In this document: positions 15,627 through 24,237 of the stretch, in pieces | Layout: each line of letters begins with the position of its first letter | Position numbering within the stretch: position 1 is the first letter of the stretch | Assembly: GCA_023227835.1 (NCBI GenBank) | Contig: JALOCI010000039.1 | Location: 1 to 25,219, forward strand | DNA from: Bacteroidales bacterium | GTDB lineage: Bacteria; Bacteroidota; Bacteroidia; Bacteroidales; UBA932 | Length of the DNA stretch: 25,219 bases | Direction: 5' to 3' | Translations under genes and position numbers: made by a program | The notes under the pieces: model-generated | Seen by the model: the letters and a program-made list of their open reading frames with translations, nothing else | Database searches by the model: none | Told to the model about the DNA's origin: nothing

Positions 15627-18155
15627 ATGGCAGGAAAGTCGTACACGGTAACCGCGGTCTTTGAGGCCGTGGATAAGGTCACAAAAACGCTGGCAGGGAT
15701 CGAGCGCGCAGTGACGAAAGTGGGCGTTTCCACGAAGAATGTGGAGCGGATCAGTAAGGGCGCGCGCACAGCTTTCAGCGGGATGGGCGACGTGCTGAAG
15801 GGGATGGGAAACCTGGCCCTGGGCGCGGCGCGCGGCGTGGGCGCGGTGGGTGGGGCGGTGCTACGCGCCATCCCTGGCACGCGCGCCATCGGCAGGGCAT
15901 TCGAGCGCGCGGGGACGGTGATCCGCTACAGTGTGGCGACCGGCATCGAGACGGCCGGCGCTAAGATCCGTGGCTTTGTCAGCAACATGGCGCCGCTGCA
16001 GGGCCTTTTTGCCAGCAATTCGGCGATTGGGCGGGCGGGGGCGATGTTCAAGCGGTTTGGCGCGACGGTGTCCAGTGTGGCCCGCCCGCTGGTGACCGGC
16101 TTGGGGCAAATTGCCGGTGGCTTTGGCAAGATTGTAGGCGGCGCAGCCGGGATGGCGCGCGGTGTCCTTGGCGCGATGGGCAACGTGGGCAAGGCGATTG
16201 TGGGAACCCTGGGCAACGCGGTCGTCAAGGCGGGGAGCATCGGCGCGACGATTGCGGGTAAGATCGGGGGCGCGATACAGGGCGCCATTCCACACTTGCA
16301 AGCGGCGGGGAATGTAGCGTTAAAGGCGTTTGGGGTGATTGGCGCGGCGGCAGCGGCGGCCGGGCTGGCGCTCCTCTCGTTCACCACGTCGGCGGCATCG
16401 CTACAAAACGTACAAGCTGCGTTTGATGGCATTGCGACCGCTTCGGGTAGGTCCGGTAATGAAGTGTTAGCAGCCCTGGAAAAGGGTAGCGCGGGGATGG
16501 TCGGCCAGCGCGATTTGATGCTGACCTATAACAAGGCCGCGCAGCTCGTGAGCAAGGACTTCGCCAATCAGTTGCCCGATGCGATGCAGTATGTGGGCAA
16601 GGTGGCCGCGGCAACCGGTCAAGATATGGGCTTCCTGATGGATAGCCTCGTCGTCGGCGTAGGGCGTCTATCTCCGGCGATCCTCGACAATCTCAGCATC
16701 CAGGTCTCGTTAGAGGAGGCCACGGCACGCGCCGCGAAGATGTTCGGCGTCCAGGCCGACAGCCTGACGAAGGCGCAGCAGCAGGCCGGGATGATGGCGG
16801 TGGTCACTGAAAAGCTGGCGGCAAACACGGCGGCGATGCCGGAGGTGGCGGGAACGGCGGCGGCGCAGTTGGCAGAGATGAGCGCGCAAATCCAGAATGC
16901 CAAGGATCAGGCGGGGTTGGCGTTCATCCCGGTGTTGCAAACATTGCTCCCTCTACTCCTAGGGTTGCTGACGCGAGTGCAAGGGCTGGTGCCCCACCTG
17001 CAACGGTTTGGGGAAGTGTTGGCGCTCTTGATCAACTACGTCAAGGGCGGCGGGGACGTCTTCCAGGGTCTCTCGACGGCGATGTTGATGCTCGGCGTGC
17101 CGCCGGGCGTGGTGGCAGCATTCGACGCGTTTGTGGCGAAGTTGCGCGAATTCGGCGGGTTGATCCAACAGGTTATCGCGTGGGCGGCGCCCTACGTGGC
17201 GATGGTGGCCGGCTGGATTGGGCAAAATGTAAAACTGCAAGATGGCCTGACGGCAGTCGGAGCGGTGATTATGGCCGCGCTGTTACCTGCAATCGGCGCG
17301 ATTGCGGGGCCGATCGCGGTGATAGCCGCTGTAACGGCTGTTGTGGCCCTGTTACGCACGGCCTGGGAGGAGAATTGGGGCGGCATCCAGGAGAAGGCGG
17401 CGGCGGTCGGGGAATGGCTCAAAACGAATATACCACTGGCATTCCAGGCAATTGTCGCTTTTTGGGAGGGCACCCTACGCCCGGCATTACAGGATTTGAT
17501 CGCCTGGTTGAGCACGAACGTGCCAGCCGCGATTACCGTGCTACAGGGGTTCTGGGAAAATACGTTGCTACCGGCCATTCGCAGCGTGTGGAGTTTCATC
17601 CAGACCAATCTGGTGCCGCTTTTTGAGTCGTTGGGGAACTTGCTTAGCGCAGTGGTCGGAGTAGCGGTTACCGCACTGGCCGGACTTTGGGAGAACGTGC
17701 TATTGCCGGCGTTAAAGACGGCAGGCGCGTGGATTCAAGACACGTTTGGTCCGATTTTGGAGAAGTTCGGTGAATGGCTGGGGAACGTTACAGGCGGGGT
17801 GGATGGTATATCGACGGCGTTCCAGAACGCTATCAAGTGGATTCAAGATCTGGCAGACAAGATCAGCGGGCTTTCTCTGCCGAAGTGGCTCACGCCAGGC
17901 TCACCCACGCCCTTCGAGCTCGGCCTGCGGGGGATCGGAAGCGCCGCGCGGCAGTTGGCGCGGACGGAGTTCCCGCAACTGGGCGGCTCGTTGACGGCGT
18001 TGCCGGCGCGCGATCCACTGGGGACGCAGGCGCGGAGCGTAGATAACCGTCAGGAGATCGGCGAAATCAATGTGTATGGGGCGCAGGACGATGAGGCGCT
18101 GGTGAACCGGTTAACGTGGAAACTGAGGAGGCAACGCGTTTATGGCGGTGCTTGA
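15627..18155 (+). CDS. Tape measure protein
   Basis: An 842-residue protein, the longest in the window, immediately after the tail chaperones. The N-terminal 230 residues are Gly/Ala-rich with heptad-like repeats (ALAGIERAVTKVG, SKGARTAFSGMGDVLKGMGNLALGAARGVGAVGGAV). Hydrophobic stretches near residues 232-250 and 545-575 are typical of tape-measure proteins, and the C-terminal half has repeated FWENTLLPAI-type helices (three copies, about residues 610-700). At the usual 0.15 nm per residue the tail would be near 126 nm. The end overlaps the next gene by 14 bases. Confidence 0.92.
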   Translation: MAGKSYTVTAVFEAVDKVTKTLAGIERAVTKVGVSTKNVERISKGARTAFSGMGDVLKGMGNLALGAARGVGAVGGAVLRAIPGTRAIGRAFERAGTVIRYSVATGIETAGAKIRGFVSNMAPLQGLFASNSAIGRAGAMFKRFGATVSSVARPLVTGLGQIAGGFGKIVGGAAGMARGVLGAMGNVGKAIVGTLGNAVVKAGSIGATIAGKIGGAIQGAIPHLQAAGNVALKAFGVIGAAAAAAGLALLSFTTSAASLQNVQAAFDGIATASGRSGNEVLAALEKGSAGMVGQRDLMLTYNKAAQLVSKDFANQLPDAMQYVGKVAAATGQDMGFLMDSLVVGVGRLSPAILDNLSIQVSLEEATARAAKMFGVQADSLTKAQQQAGMMAVVTEKLAANTAAMPEVAGTAAAQLAEMSAQIQNAKDQAGLAFIPVLQTLLPLLLGLLTRVQGLVPHLQRFGEVLALLINYVKGGGDVFQGLSTAMLMLGVPPGVVAAFDAFVAKLREFGGLIQQVIAWAAPYVAMVAGWIGQNVKLQDGLTAVGAVIMAALLPAIGAIAGPIAVIAAVTAVVALLRTAWEENWGGIQEKAAAVGEWLKTNIPLAFQAIVAFWEGTLRPALQDLIAWLSTNVPAAITVLQGFWENTLLPAIRSVWSFIQTNLVPLFESLGNLLSAVVGVAVTALAGLWENVLLPALKTAGAWIQDTFGPILEKFGEWLGNVTGGVDGISTAFQNAIKWIQDLADKISGLSLPKWLTPGSPTPFELGLRGIGSAARQLARTEFPQLGGSLTALPARDPLGTQARSVDNRQEIGEINVYGAQDDEALVNRLTWKLRRQRVYGGA

Positions 18156-19449
18156 GCTGTACAACGATTTGCGCGAGGAGACACTCCTGCTGGACTGGCC
18201 GGTGTATGTGGTGCGCCAGTGGAAGCCGGCAGCAGTACGCGGGGAAAGCGGCAGCGAGACGTTGGAGATCGAGATTCACGGGATCGATCACAGCGCGGTC
18301 TACGCGCACGCCTCCACGCTGGAAGTGTGGCTCAACGACGCGGCAGAGGCGACGGATGACGGGCGCGTCTCGCCGTTGTGGATCCGGCACACGCCGACCG
18401 GGCGCGCGCAGCGCCAGGCGCGGGTGCGCGGCGGCTCGCTTGATACGGCGGACTACGTAGGCTATACATCCCACGGCTGTATGTTGGACGCCCTGCTGGT
18501 CATCACGCGCGAGCAGGCGCGGGGGACCGAGGGCACGCTGCCGCTGACTAACGTGCACGGCACGGACGTGCAGACCGGCTTGACGGTGGACAATGCTGCC
18601 GAGGCCGCGTTGAACAACTGGGTGGGTATCGTCGGCGATGACGTGGAGGGCGACCTGCCCGCGCCGTTCCGCCTGGTTTTCCAGAACACGTACAACAATG
18701 ACCGGCGGCTGGCGCAGATTTACTATGGCTTGCGGCACATCTCCACCGGACCGACGCACGGCGCGTTCCTGCAAGATGCGAGCTCGGCGGTCGAGGGGTT
18801 GGATATGTACACAGACGCAGACGCCAATCTAGACACGGTACTGCGCGGCGCGGGCGCAGTGGTGGCGCAATGGCAATTTGCCAGCGCCGCCACGCGCACG
18901 TGGGAGGGGACGTGGTTCGCCTTTGTGGTGGGGGAGTTCGACGCGGACACAGAATACTGGCTCGAAACGAGTCTTATCGAAACAGAACTGACGGAGACGA
19001 AGGCGCTGACACCGCCGGTTTCGGCAGTGGCCGCCGATCACATCATCCCCTTGGGCACGATTGAACTGCCGCCGTGGCCGAAGGTCGCGCCGCCGGCGCT
19101 GCCGTACCTGTTCGACCTGGTGCTGAAGTCCGACGATAATACGGCGGAAACAACGCTCGACTACGTACTTTTCATCCCCACGGATTTAGGCATTCGCAAG
19201 ATCGCCTATCGCGCCTACAATGCCGTCTATCAGCAATACACTGTTGATGATGGAATCAATGACGAGGTGGCCGCGCATTACACCGCGCGGGCCGGGTCGA
19301 TTGTGTTGGGCACGGGTCAGCGGCCTAAGCTGGTTCCGGGAAGGGATCAGCGCTTGTACTTCGTGCAGATCGGGGACCAGGGGGATGTGCTGAAATCGCG
19401 GACGATGAGCGTGCGCGTGGAGTATGCGGCGCGCTTTGCGCTGCTGTAA
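18142..19449 (+). CDS. Distal tail protein, putative
   Basis: A 435-residue beta-rich protein following the tape measure, where distal tail (Dit) or tail-hub proteins lie. It begins MAVLELYNDLREETLLLD, continues with a strand-rich domain (VVRQWKPAA, GSETLEIEIHG), and ends in a beta sandwich with RTMSVRVEYAARFALL. No membrane segment or catalytic motif is seen. GAGGAGG ribosome site inside the tape-measure gene. Role inferred from position and fold type; it could instead be a baseplate spike subunit. Confidence 0.6.
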   Translation: MAVLELYNDLREETLLLDWPVYVVRQWKPAAVRGESGSETLEIEIHGIDHSAVYAHASTLEVWLNDAAEATDDGRVSPLWIRHTPTGRAQRQARVRGGSLDTADYVGYTSHGCMLDALLVITREQARGTEGTLPLTNVHGTDVQTGLTVDNAAEAALNNWVGIVGDDVEGDLPAPFRLVFQNTYNNDRRLAQIYYGLRHISTGPTHGAFLQDASSAVEGLDMYTDADANLDTVLRGAGAVVAQWQFASAATRTWEGTWFAFVVGEFDADTEYWLETSLIETELTETKALTPPVSAVAADHIIPLGTIELPPWPKVAPPALPYLFDLVLKSDDNTAETTLDYVLFIPTDLGIRKIAYRAYNAVYQQYTVDDGINDEVAAHYTARAGSIVLGTGQRPKLVPGRDQRLYFVQIGDQGDVLKSRTMSVRVEYAARFALL

Positions 19450-19482
19450 GTAGACGGTAGACGGTAGACAGGAGAAAGCGCT

Positions 19483-19611
19483 ATGGTATGGCGAGTGTTG
19501 GATGTGGTTGTGGCGGGCGTGTACGCGCAGATGCTCAAGCGAGGTAAGTATATAGCTTGGGTAGATCGCTTACAGGCGTGGGCGTGGAAGAGGGCCTATC
19601 ACCGGGGATGA
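19483..19611 (+). CDS. Small 42-residue protein coupled to the next tail gene
   Basis: An open frame with ATG 19483 and a strong AGGAG site eight bases upstream. Its stop TGA (19609-19611) overlaps the start ATG 19608 of the next gene (ATGA), as other real gene pairs in this operon do. The product is basic with five Trp residues (VVVAGVYAQMLKRG, then VDRLQAWAWKRAY). It may act as a leader that couples translation of the tail gene, which lacks its own good ribosome site. The gap before it (19449-19482) contains three tandem TAGACGG-like heptamers. Confidence 0.55.
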   Translation: MVWRVLDVVVAGVYAQMLKRGKYIAWVDRLQAWAWKRAYHRG

Positions 19612-20663
19612 TGACGCTAGATTTTACGTTGAATGGGAAGCCAGTGATTCACCAAACGCGGCTCGCGCTTACGGAAGTGAGTTGGTTGGCGGTGGGCGGC
19701 TGCGAGGCCGCGCGCATCACGGCGACGGGCGCGGCGGACGCGTTGTGGCTGTGGGCGACGCGCTTGCTGGCGGACCTGGATATCTACGCGCCGGATACGA
19801 CGCGTATCTGGGCCGGCGTGCTGTGGGCGGTAACGCTGCAAACGCCGTGGGGGACGTTCGATTATAGCCTGGATAAGCTGTGTAATCGGGTAGCGGTAGA
19901 ATACTCCTACGCCACAGATGGCACGGTGGGAGACCGGGCGCTTACGGACTGGGGCGAAGACGCGGCCAGTATCGCCCGGTACGGCACAATCGAGCAGCTC
20001 ATTTCCGGCGACGGGATGACGCCAGAATTGGCAGATGCGTACCGCGATCAGTATCTCGCGCTGTATGCCTGGCCCACGCCGCTGCTCAACCCGGGCAGCC
20101 GCAGCGAGCGAGTGACCTGCGAGATGGTGGCTTTTGGGCATTGGGCCAGGTTGCAACATCAGATCTATAGTGATACCGCGACCGGGCAGTTGGACACCGC
20201 GGCCATTGCGCAACTGATTGCCGGAGACTTTGCCTGGGTGAGCGACGATATGACCCAGGTAACGGCGAGCGGGATCACCACGAGCCGCCACCGGTCGAAT
20301 AACTACACCGGCCAGCAGGAGATGGTGAACTTGCAGGAGGCCGGGAGCACGGCCGGTCGCGTCATCGCGGGCATCGATGCACAAAAGCGGCTGTACTTCA
20401 AGCCGGTGAGCGACGCTCTGGGCTATTACTGGCGCAAGGGCGAACCGCACAACACGAACCTGCAGCAGTTGGACCCGTGGCAGGTACAACCGGGCGCGTG
20501 GGCGGAACAAATCGACGTGATCGCGCCCACGCTCGTAGATGTGATCCCGCCCGGTCGTTTCTTCGTCGAACGGGTAACATTGAACGCAGCGGGCACGGGA
20601 TGGGATGTCGGCATCGAGCCACCAGACGCCCAGACACTGGAAAAGTTGATTTTGGGGGGATGA
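19608..20663 (+). CDS. Baseplate/tail-hub protein (second distal tail protein)
   Basis: Start set at ATG 19608; the frame extends upstream to TTG 19557 but would overlap the 42-codon gene. The 351-residue product begins MMTLDFTLNGKP and continues with strands (LALTEVSWLAVGG), a helical middle and the C-terminal 'PGRFFVERVTLNAAGTGWDVGIEPP', a pattern found in tail-hub (Tal-like) proteins that follow Dit. No peptidase, lysozyme or lectin motif is seen. The stop overlaps the start of the caspase-like gene (ATGATG at 20660-20665). Confidence 0.6.
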   Translation: MMTLDFTLNGKPVIHQTRLALTEVSWLAVGGCEAARITATGAADALWLWATRLLADLDIYAPDTTRIWAGVLWAVTLQTPWGTFDYSLDKLCNRVAVEYSYATDGTVGDRALTDWGEDAASIARYGTIEQLISGDGMTPELADAYRDQYLALYAWPTPLLNPGSRSERVTCEMVAFGHWARLQHQIYSDTATGQLDTAAIAQLIAGDFAWVSDDMTQVTASGITTSRHRSNNYTGQQEMVNLQEAGSTAGRVIAGIDAQKRLYFKPVSDALGYYWRKGEPHNTNLQQLDPWQVQPGAWAEQIDVIAPTLVDVIPPGRFFVERVTLNAAGTGWDVGIEPPDAQTLEKLILGG

Positions 20664-22240
20664 TGAAGACGGGTATCCTGACACTAAAGTCGTTTATGGA
20701 CAATGCGCGGGCCATCGGCGGACGCGCTGCACAGCTCAGCACGACCGGACCGGTGCATGATCCACCGGATGCGCTGGGCGTCTTCCTGCATCCCAGCGAC
20801 GATGGGCGCGCGTGGGAGGATGACGCGCACCAGGTTGTGGCGACCGCCGACCAGGTGCGGGCCTGGCCGCTGGACAAGACGGTGGTCTTCCTCGGCGTGT
20901 GCTACGGGCTGGAAAACCGTGACATGATCGATGCGCTCTTCGAAGCCGGCGCCCGGGCGGTGATCGCCGGGCCGGGCGATAATTACGGCGGTACGGCGGG
21001 CATCCTGGCCGGAGCCGACATACTGGCGAAGGCGTTGTTCGCTGGATTGAGCGCCGGAATGGATATAGATGTGGCGTGGCGCACAGCGCAGACTACGGTA
21101 CAACTGGCAGCGCAACAAGATATTCCGGGGGCAATGGACGCGCTAGGGTTTAAGTTGCTCGTGCCAGCGACGCCGGAGACGGATCATAAGCAGACAGTCC
21201 GCCGTCCGCGTGCCTGGCTACAAATGCTGGCCGGGCTGTTGTCATTGATAGTGCTGTGGGTAACGCTGCTGCTATGGAGTCCTCACATCGAAATGCCAGG
21301 GCTACTCACGACATTCTCTTCTATTTTGCCGCCGGCCGGCCTGACGCAGTGGAGTAAGGACGTGTACAGAGACGGCACGCCGGTGGCCACCTGGTGGAGC
21401 ACGCCGGTGGTCATCACTAACACGAACACGCTGATGGTGATTGACCAGGTCTCCGGTACGGTGGGGTACACGCTGACCGAGACGTGGGACACCAGCGCGC
21501 TTTCACTGACTACGTACAGCGCCAGCGCGGGCAGCACGACGCCCGGCAGCGGCTCGTTGGTGTGGACGGCGCCGGCCGGCAACGGGACACTCACAAAAAC
21601 GTGGTCAGTGGTCGGCACGTGGAGCACCAGCACTCTGACAGAAGTGCTGCAAGGCACAGGGATCAACACACAAACCGTGGACCTGGTCCGGCAGACGCCG
21701 CCCACGCCCACTCCCACAGCGTCGCCTACGCAAACGCCGCGCGCCAAACCGACGCGGATCGACCCCGCGGCATTTTATGGGGGCACGCCAGAGGTGTGGA
21801 TCACGCCCTACGCGACGCCATATCTACCAGACCGGCCGATTGTCGCCGTCTATCTGCCGCTGGTGATGTTCAACTACGCGGGCACGGCGATTCCCCCGAC
21901 GTCGCCGGAAATCGCGCTGACCGGCCCGGCGACGGCCTACAGCGGTCAGGCGCTGGACTACACGTTGACCGTGACCGGGACGCAGGACGGCGTACACACA
22001 ATCATCGTCACCCTTCCCCAGACAACGACGCTCGTTTCCGCCACGCCGAGCGGCTACACGCAGAGCGGCTATGATCCGGTTGTGCTGACCTGGGTCGAGG
22101 AGGACCTGGAGACATGGGACGGCACCGTGCGAGTTATAGCACCAACCCTCAGCGTTACAGAAACCATTACCGCACGGCTGCGCGTGTTGTGGGAGAGCGC
22201 TTCAGTGACGGAGGATGTCGCTACGACGGTCGCGCCGTAG
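20660..22240 (+). CDS. Transmembrane caspase/CHAT-like protein with Ig-like ectodomain
   Basis: Start at ATG 20660, overlapping the tail-hub stop; a longer reading from 20477 would lie inside that gene. The 526-residue protein has a cytosolic caspase-like domain (residues 1-180; candidate His44 in VFLHPSD and Cys81 in VVFLGVCY, then FEAGARAVIAG and LAKALFAGLSAG), a basic stop (RRPRAW) and one membrane helix (186-206). Outside lie a beta domain (210-400), a Thr/Pro linker (PTPTASPTQTPRAKP), the YLPLVMFNYA motif and a DUF11-like Ig domain (ALTGPATAYSGQALDYTLTV). The topology has the protease inside and the sensor-like part outside. It is the last gene before the terminator at 22267. Related to the gene at 9820. 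Confidence 0.78.
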   Translation: MMKTGILTLKSFMDNARAIGGRAAQLSTTGPVHDPPDALGVFLHPSDDGRAWEDDAHQVVATADQVRAWPLDKTVVFLGVCYGLENRDMIDALFEAGARAVIAGPGDNYGGTAGILAGADILAKALFAGLSAGMDIDVAWRTAQTTVQLAAQQDIPGAMDALGFKLLVPATPETDHKQTVRRPRAWLQMLAGLLSLIVLWVTLLLWSPHIEMPGLLTTFSSILPPAGLTQWSKDVYRDGTPVATWWSTPVVITNTNTLMVIDQVSGTVGYTLTETWDTSALSLTTYSASAGSTTPGSGSLVWTAPAGNGTLTKTWSVVGTWSTSTLTEVLQGTGINTQTVDLVRQTPPTPTPTASPTQTPRAKPTRIDPAAFYGGTPEVWITPYATPYLPDRPIVAVYLPLVMFNYAGTAIPPTSPEIALTGPATAYSGQALDYTLTVTGTQDGVHTIIVTLPQTTTLVSATPSGYTQSGYDPVVLTWVEEDLETWDGTVRVIAPTLSVTETITARLRVLWESASVTEDVATTVAP

Positions 22241-22266
22241 TTCTGCTAACTGTTCTTAACAGCGGT

Positions 22267-22305
22267 AAACGCGCGGATTTCGAGGGAAATCCGCGCGTTT
22301 TGCGT
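22267..22305. terminator. Bidirectional intrinsic terminator between convergent genes
   Basis: A perfect 14-bp stem: 22267-22280 (AAACGCGCGGATTT) pairs with 22287-22300, loop CGAGGG. T residues follow on the plus strand and A residues precede it, so it can work on both strands. It separates the late operon from the integrase gene. Confidence 0.88.
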
Positions 22306-22336
22306 GGGGGTGGGGGAGTGGAAAACAGCGGTTATG

Positions 22337-23281
22337 TCAGAGTCGCCAGTTATCGACGGGATCAGCCGTTTTGTGGGCGGCGGCGCAATCGGCGGCGGCG
22401 ACGTTGGCGTAGCGCCGTACCATTTCCAGGGACTCGTGACCGAGCAGGCGCTGAAGGGTAAGCACATCACCGCCATTGCGCAAATAGTTGATGGCGAACG
22501 TATGCCGAAAGCGGTGGGGGTGGGCCTTCTCTATGCCGGCGCGTTCGCCGATGCGCGAGACCAGGCGCGAGAGGACATTGCGCGAGAAGGCGCGTTCCTC
22601 GTCCTCCGGTCCCACGGTGAAGATGGGATCGGTGGGCAGCATGTCGCTCAGACGGGGCGTGAGGTAACGCCACAGCGCCTTAGCCGTGCGCTTGCCGATG
22701 TAGACGCTGCGTTGTTTCGAGCTGCGGCCCTTCCCTTTCCCGGCGACGTCGATCTTGTTGTTGCCGAGGTCGAGGTCGCGCTTGCAGATGCCACACAGCT
22801 CCGACGCGCGCATTCCGGTAGAGAGCAGGACGAGGATGATAGCGCGGTCGCGGTCGGCAGTGTGCCGATTGCTGCGGATGCCCTCGCGCCCGGTCCAGGG
22901 GTTAGTGACATCGCACGCTTTGAGCATGGCGGCAACCTGATCCTGAGTGAACGGCTCGATGTCTGGCTTCTCGAACCGTGGGCGCGGAATGCGCCGGAAC
23001 AGGTGCTCTTTGACGACGTTCATGTCGGTAGCCCAGGTATAGAGTGATGATAGATCTGTGTGGATGTTGGCCACGGATTTGGGTGCCAGGTTGAACTCGT
23101 CGGGCACCCAGGCCATGAAGCGCAGCCAGTCCTCCAGGGTGATGCCTTCGAAGGCAGGGTCGGCGTGGAAGTACAGACGGACCTTCTGCCAGGTCTTTTG
23201 ATAGTTGGAGATGGTGTTATCGCTGACGCCGCTGGCGCGCTTGTAGAGTACAAATGTTTCGTATGCCTGTGATAGTTTCAA
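22337..23281 (-). CDS. int: Tyrosine recombinase / phage integrase
   Basis: 314 residues with the full catalytic set: Arg158 (STGMRASEL), a Lys in the beta hairpin near 183-189 (GKGKGRSSKQ), His256 and Arg259 (HPHRFRHTF), His282 (LLGHESL) and Tyr291 (RRYANV). The N-terminal 110 residues are a SAM-like core-binding domain (YETFVLYKRASGVSDNTISNYQ). The size is close to XerC/D-type proteins, with no long arm-binding domain obvious. The start is TTG 23281 with a strong AGGAGG site nine bases upstream (23291-23296). A 13-bp inverted repeat copy overlaps this leader (23281-23293), suggesting self-control. It would integrate the phage at the site at 23456-23516. Its neighbours suggest it is transcribed alone. 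Confidence 0.95.
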   Translation of the reverse strand: MKLSQAYETFVLYKRASGVSDNTISNYQKTWQKVRLYFHADPAFEGITLEDWLRFMAWVPDEFNLAPKSVANIHTDLSSLYTWATDMNVVKEHLFRRIPRPRFEKPDIEPFTQDQVAAMLKACDVTNPWTGREGIRSNRHTADRDRAIILVLLSTGMRASELCGICKRDLDLGNNKIDVAGKGKGRSSKQRSVYIGKRTAKALWRYLTPRLSDMLPTDPIFTVGPEDEERAFSRNVLSRLVSRIGERAGIEKAHPHRFRHTFAINYLRNGGDVLTLQRLLGHESLEMVRRYANVAAADCAAAHKTADPVDNWRL

Positions 23282-23293
23282 GCCGCGTATCCT
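23281..23293 (+). repeat. 13-bp inverted repeat, left copy (candidate arm-type site)
   Basis: AGCCGCGTATCCT, matched exactly in inverted orientation at 23414-23426. The core GCGTATCC also occurs at 23372-23379, and AGCCGCGTA at 23548-23556. It overlaps the integrase start and ribosome site. Confidence 0.65.
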
Positions 23294-23306
23294 CCTATGT
23301 TGTGGG

Positions 23307-23359
23307 CGCTTCCGGTAATACGTTGATTAGTTTCCGGTAATTGCTGGAAGCGTTTTTTT
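23307..23359 (+). promoter_or_regulatory. Hairpin with T tract and repeated TTCCGGTAAT, upstream of integrase
   Basis: CGCTTCC (23307-23313) pairs with GGAAGCG (23346-23352) and is followed by seven T. The 32-base loop includes a second TTCCGGTAAT (23332-23341; first at 23310-23319), close to the left arm of the dispersed 28-bp element. It may be a plus-strand terminator or a protein-binding site. No plus-strand gene ends here. Confidence 0.45.
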
Positions 23360-23413
23360 ATAGAGGGAAAGGCGTATCCGCGTGGGCGGATATTTCGCGC
23401 GCGCGTCCGGGTC

Positions 23414-23426
23414 AGGATACGCGGCT
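23414..23426 (-). repeat. 13-bp inverted repeat, right copy (candidate arm-type site)
   Basis: AGGATACGCGGCT, the exact reverse complement of 23281-23293. The hairpin TATCCGC/GCGGATA at 23375-23392 lies between the two copies. Confidence 0.65.
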
Positions 23427-23453
23427 AGTGTTTTGACCGTTCCTTGTGGTCGC

Positions 23454-23516
<63 letters not shown>

Positions 23517-23600
23517 AGATGCGACTACGCGGGTAGCGGTTTTTGATAGCCGCGTAATGTGGCGGGGACACGTTCCCCCATGTCGATGCTGTTGTTTTTT

Positions 23601-23623
23601 AGGGCCAGAAATGGCCCTTTTTT
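23601..23623 (+). terminator. Plus-strand intrinsic terminator right of attP
   Basis: AGGGCCA (23601-23607) pairs with TGGCCCT (23612-23618) around a GAAA tetraloop and runs into T (23618-23623). It ends transcription in the plus direction, although no plus-strand gene precedes it. The minus-strand reading is followed by A, not T, so it does not serve the gene at 23651. Confidence 0.75.
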
Positions 23624-23651
23624 GTTTCCGTTAATGTGGGTACTCGGAAGT
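23624..23651 (+). repeat. 28-bp dispersed palindromic element, copy D
   Basis: Reads GTTTCCGTTAAT, six bases, then TACTCGGAAGT. It touches the stop codon of the minus-strand gene at 23651. It is the only full copy outside the structural operon. See the copies at 4481, 12473 and 15578. Confidence 0.72.
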
Positions 23652-24235
23652 TATGGGTTGCAACGCCCGCACGGTTCAAACCCGGCGTTGACGGCGGCTT
23701 CGCGGCTCTCGAAGCAGACACGGTTGTGGGCGGCGATTTGTTTGACGGAGCTACAGCCGGGTTTGTGGAATTTATTGGTACCTGAGCCGATGTAGGCTGC
23801 GCCAGCCGTGCTATCCGGGCACATCCACGCGCCGGGGCCGATGTAGTTGCGCTCCGGCGCGGCAGTAGGCGGCGCGGCAGTAGCGGTGGGAGGCCGTGGC
23901 GTGGCGGTAGCGGTGGGAGGCCGTGGCGTAGCAGTAGGGCGCGGAGTGTGGGTGGGGGTAGGTGTGGGAGACGGCCCCGGCGTGTGGGTAGGTGTAGGGG
24001 TGCGGGTCGGCGTGGGGGTACGTGTAGGCGTGGAAGTACGTGTCGGCGTGTGGGTGGGGGCAACGGTGGCGGTTCGCGTGGCCGTAGCGGTGGCCGTGGG
24101 GATTGCGGTAGTCGTAGGCGTGTAGGTGGGCAGTAGGCCCCAATCGCGCAGCCGGTTATCGACCCAGAAGATGCCCACGCATAGGCAGCAGAGGAGTATC
24201 AGGACGCCGATGATGATAGCTACGGCTTTGCTCAT
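23651..24235 (-). CDS. Membrane-anchored Thr/Pro-stalk protein with Ada-like zinc domain
   Basis: 194 residues: an N-terminal membrane helix (residues 4-24, VAIIIGVLILLCCLCVGIFW), a long Thr/Pro repeat stalk (about 40-128) and a C-terminal domain (130-194) with YIGSGTNKFHKPGCSSVKQI, NRVCFESREAAVNAGFEPCGRCNP. That is the pattern of the small Ada-like metal-binding domain often found after secreted nucleases (HxPxC...C-x-x-C). No nuclease is attached. The domain would be displayed outside the cell. The gene starts two bases after the stop of the 24238 gene, so the two form an operon. Such stalks are common in Chloroflexota surface proteins. Confidence 0.72.
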   Translation of the reverse strand: MSKAVAIIIGVLILLCCLCVGIFWVDNRLRDWGLLPTYTPTTTAIPTATATATRTATVAPTHTPTRTSTPTRTPTPTRTPTPTHTPGPSPTPTPTHTPRPTATPRPPTATATPRPPTATAAPPTAAPERNYIGPGAWMCPDSTAGAAYIGSGTNKFHKPGCSSVKQIAAHNRVCFESREAAVNAGFEPCGRCNP

Positions 24236-24237
24236 TC

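Noticed and set aside
20477..20659. Longer N-terminus for the transmembrane caspase-like gene
   Set aside because: The extra 61 codons lie inside the tail-hub gene and translate to basic low-complexity sequence; ATG 20660 has the coupled overlap seen elsewhere.
19617..20684. Minus-strand open frame of 355 codons opposite the tail-hub gene
   Set aside because: Low-complexity Arg-rich translation, covered by a plus-strand gene whose start and stop couple to both neighbours.
23847..24125. Plus-strand Gly/Val-rich open frame
   Set aside because: It is the reverse of the Thr/Pro-repeat stalk of the minus-strand gene; the repeat keeps all frames open.
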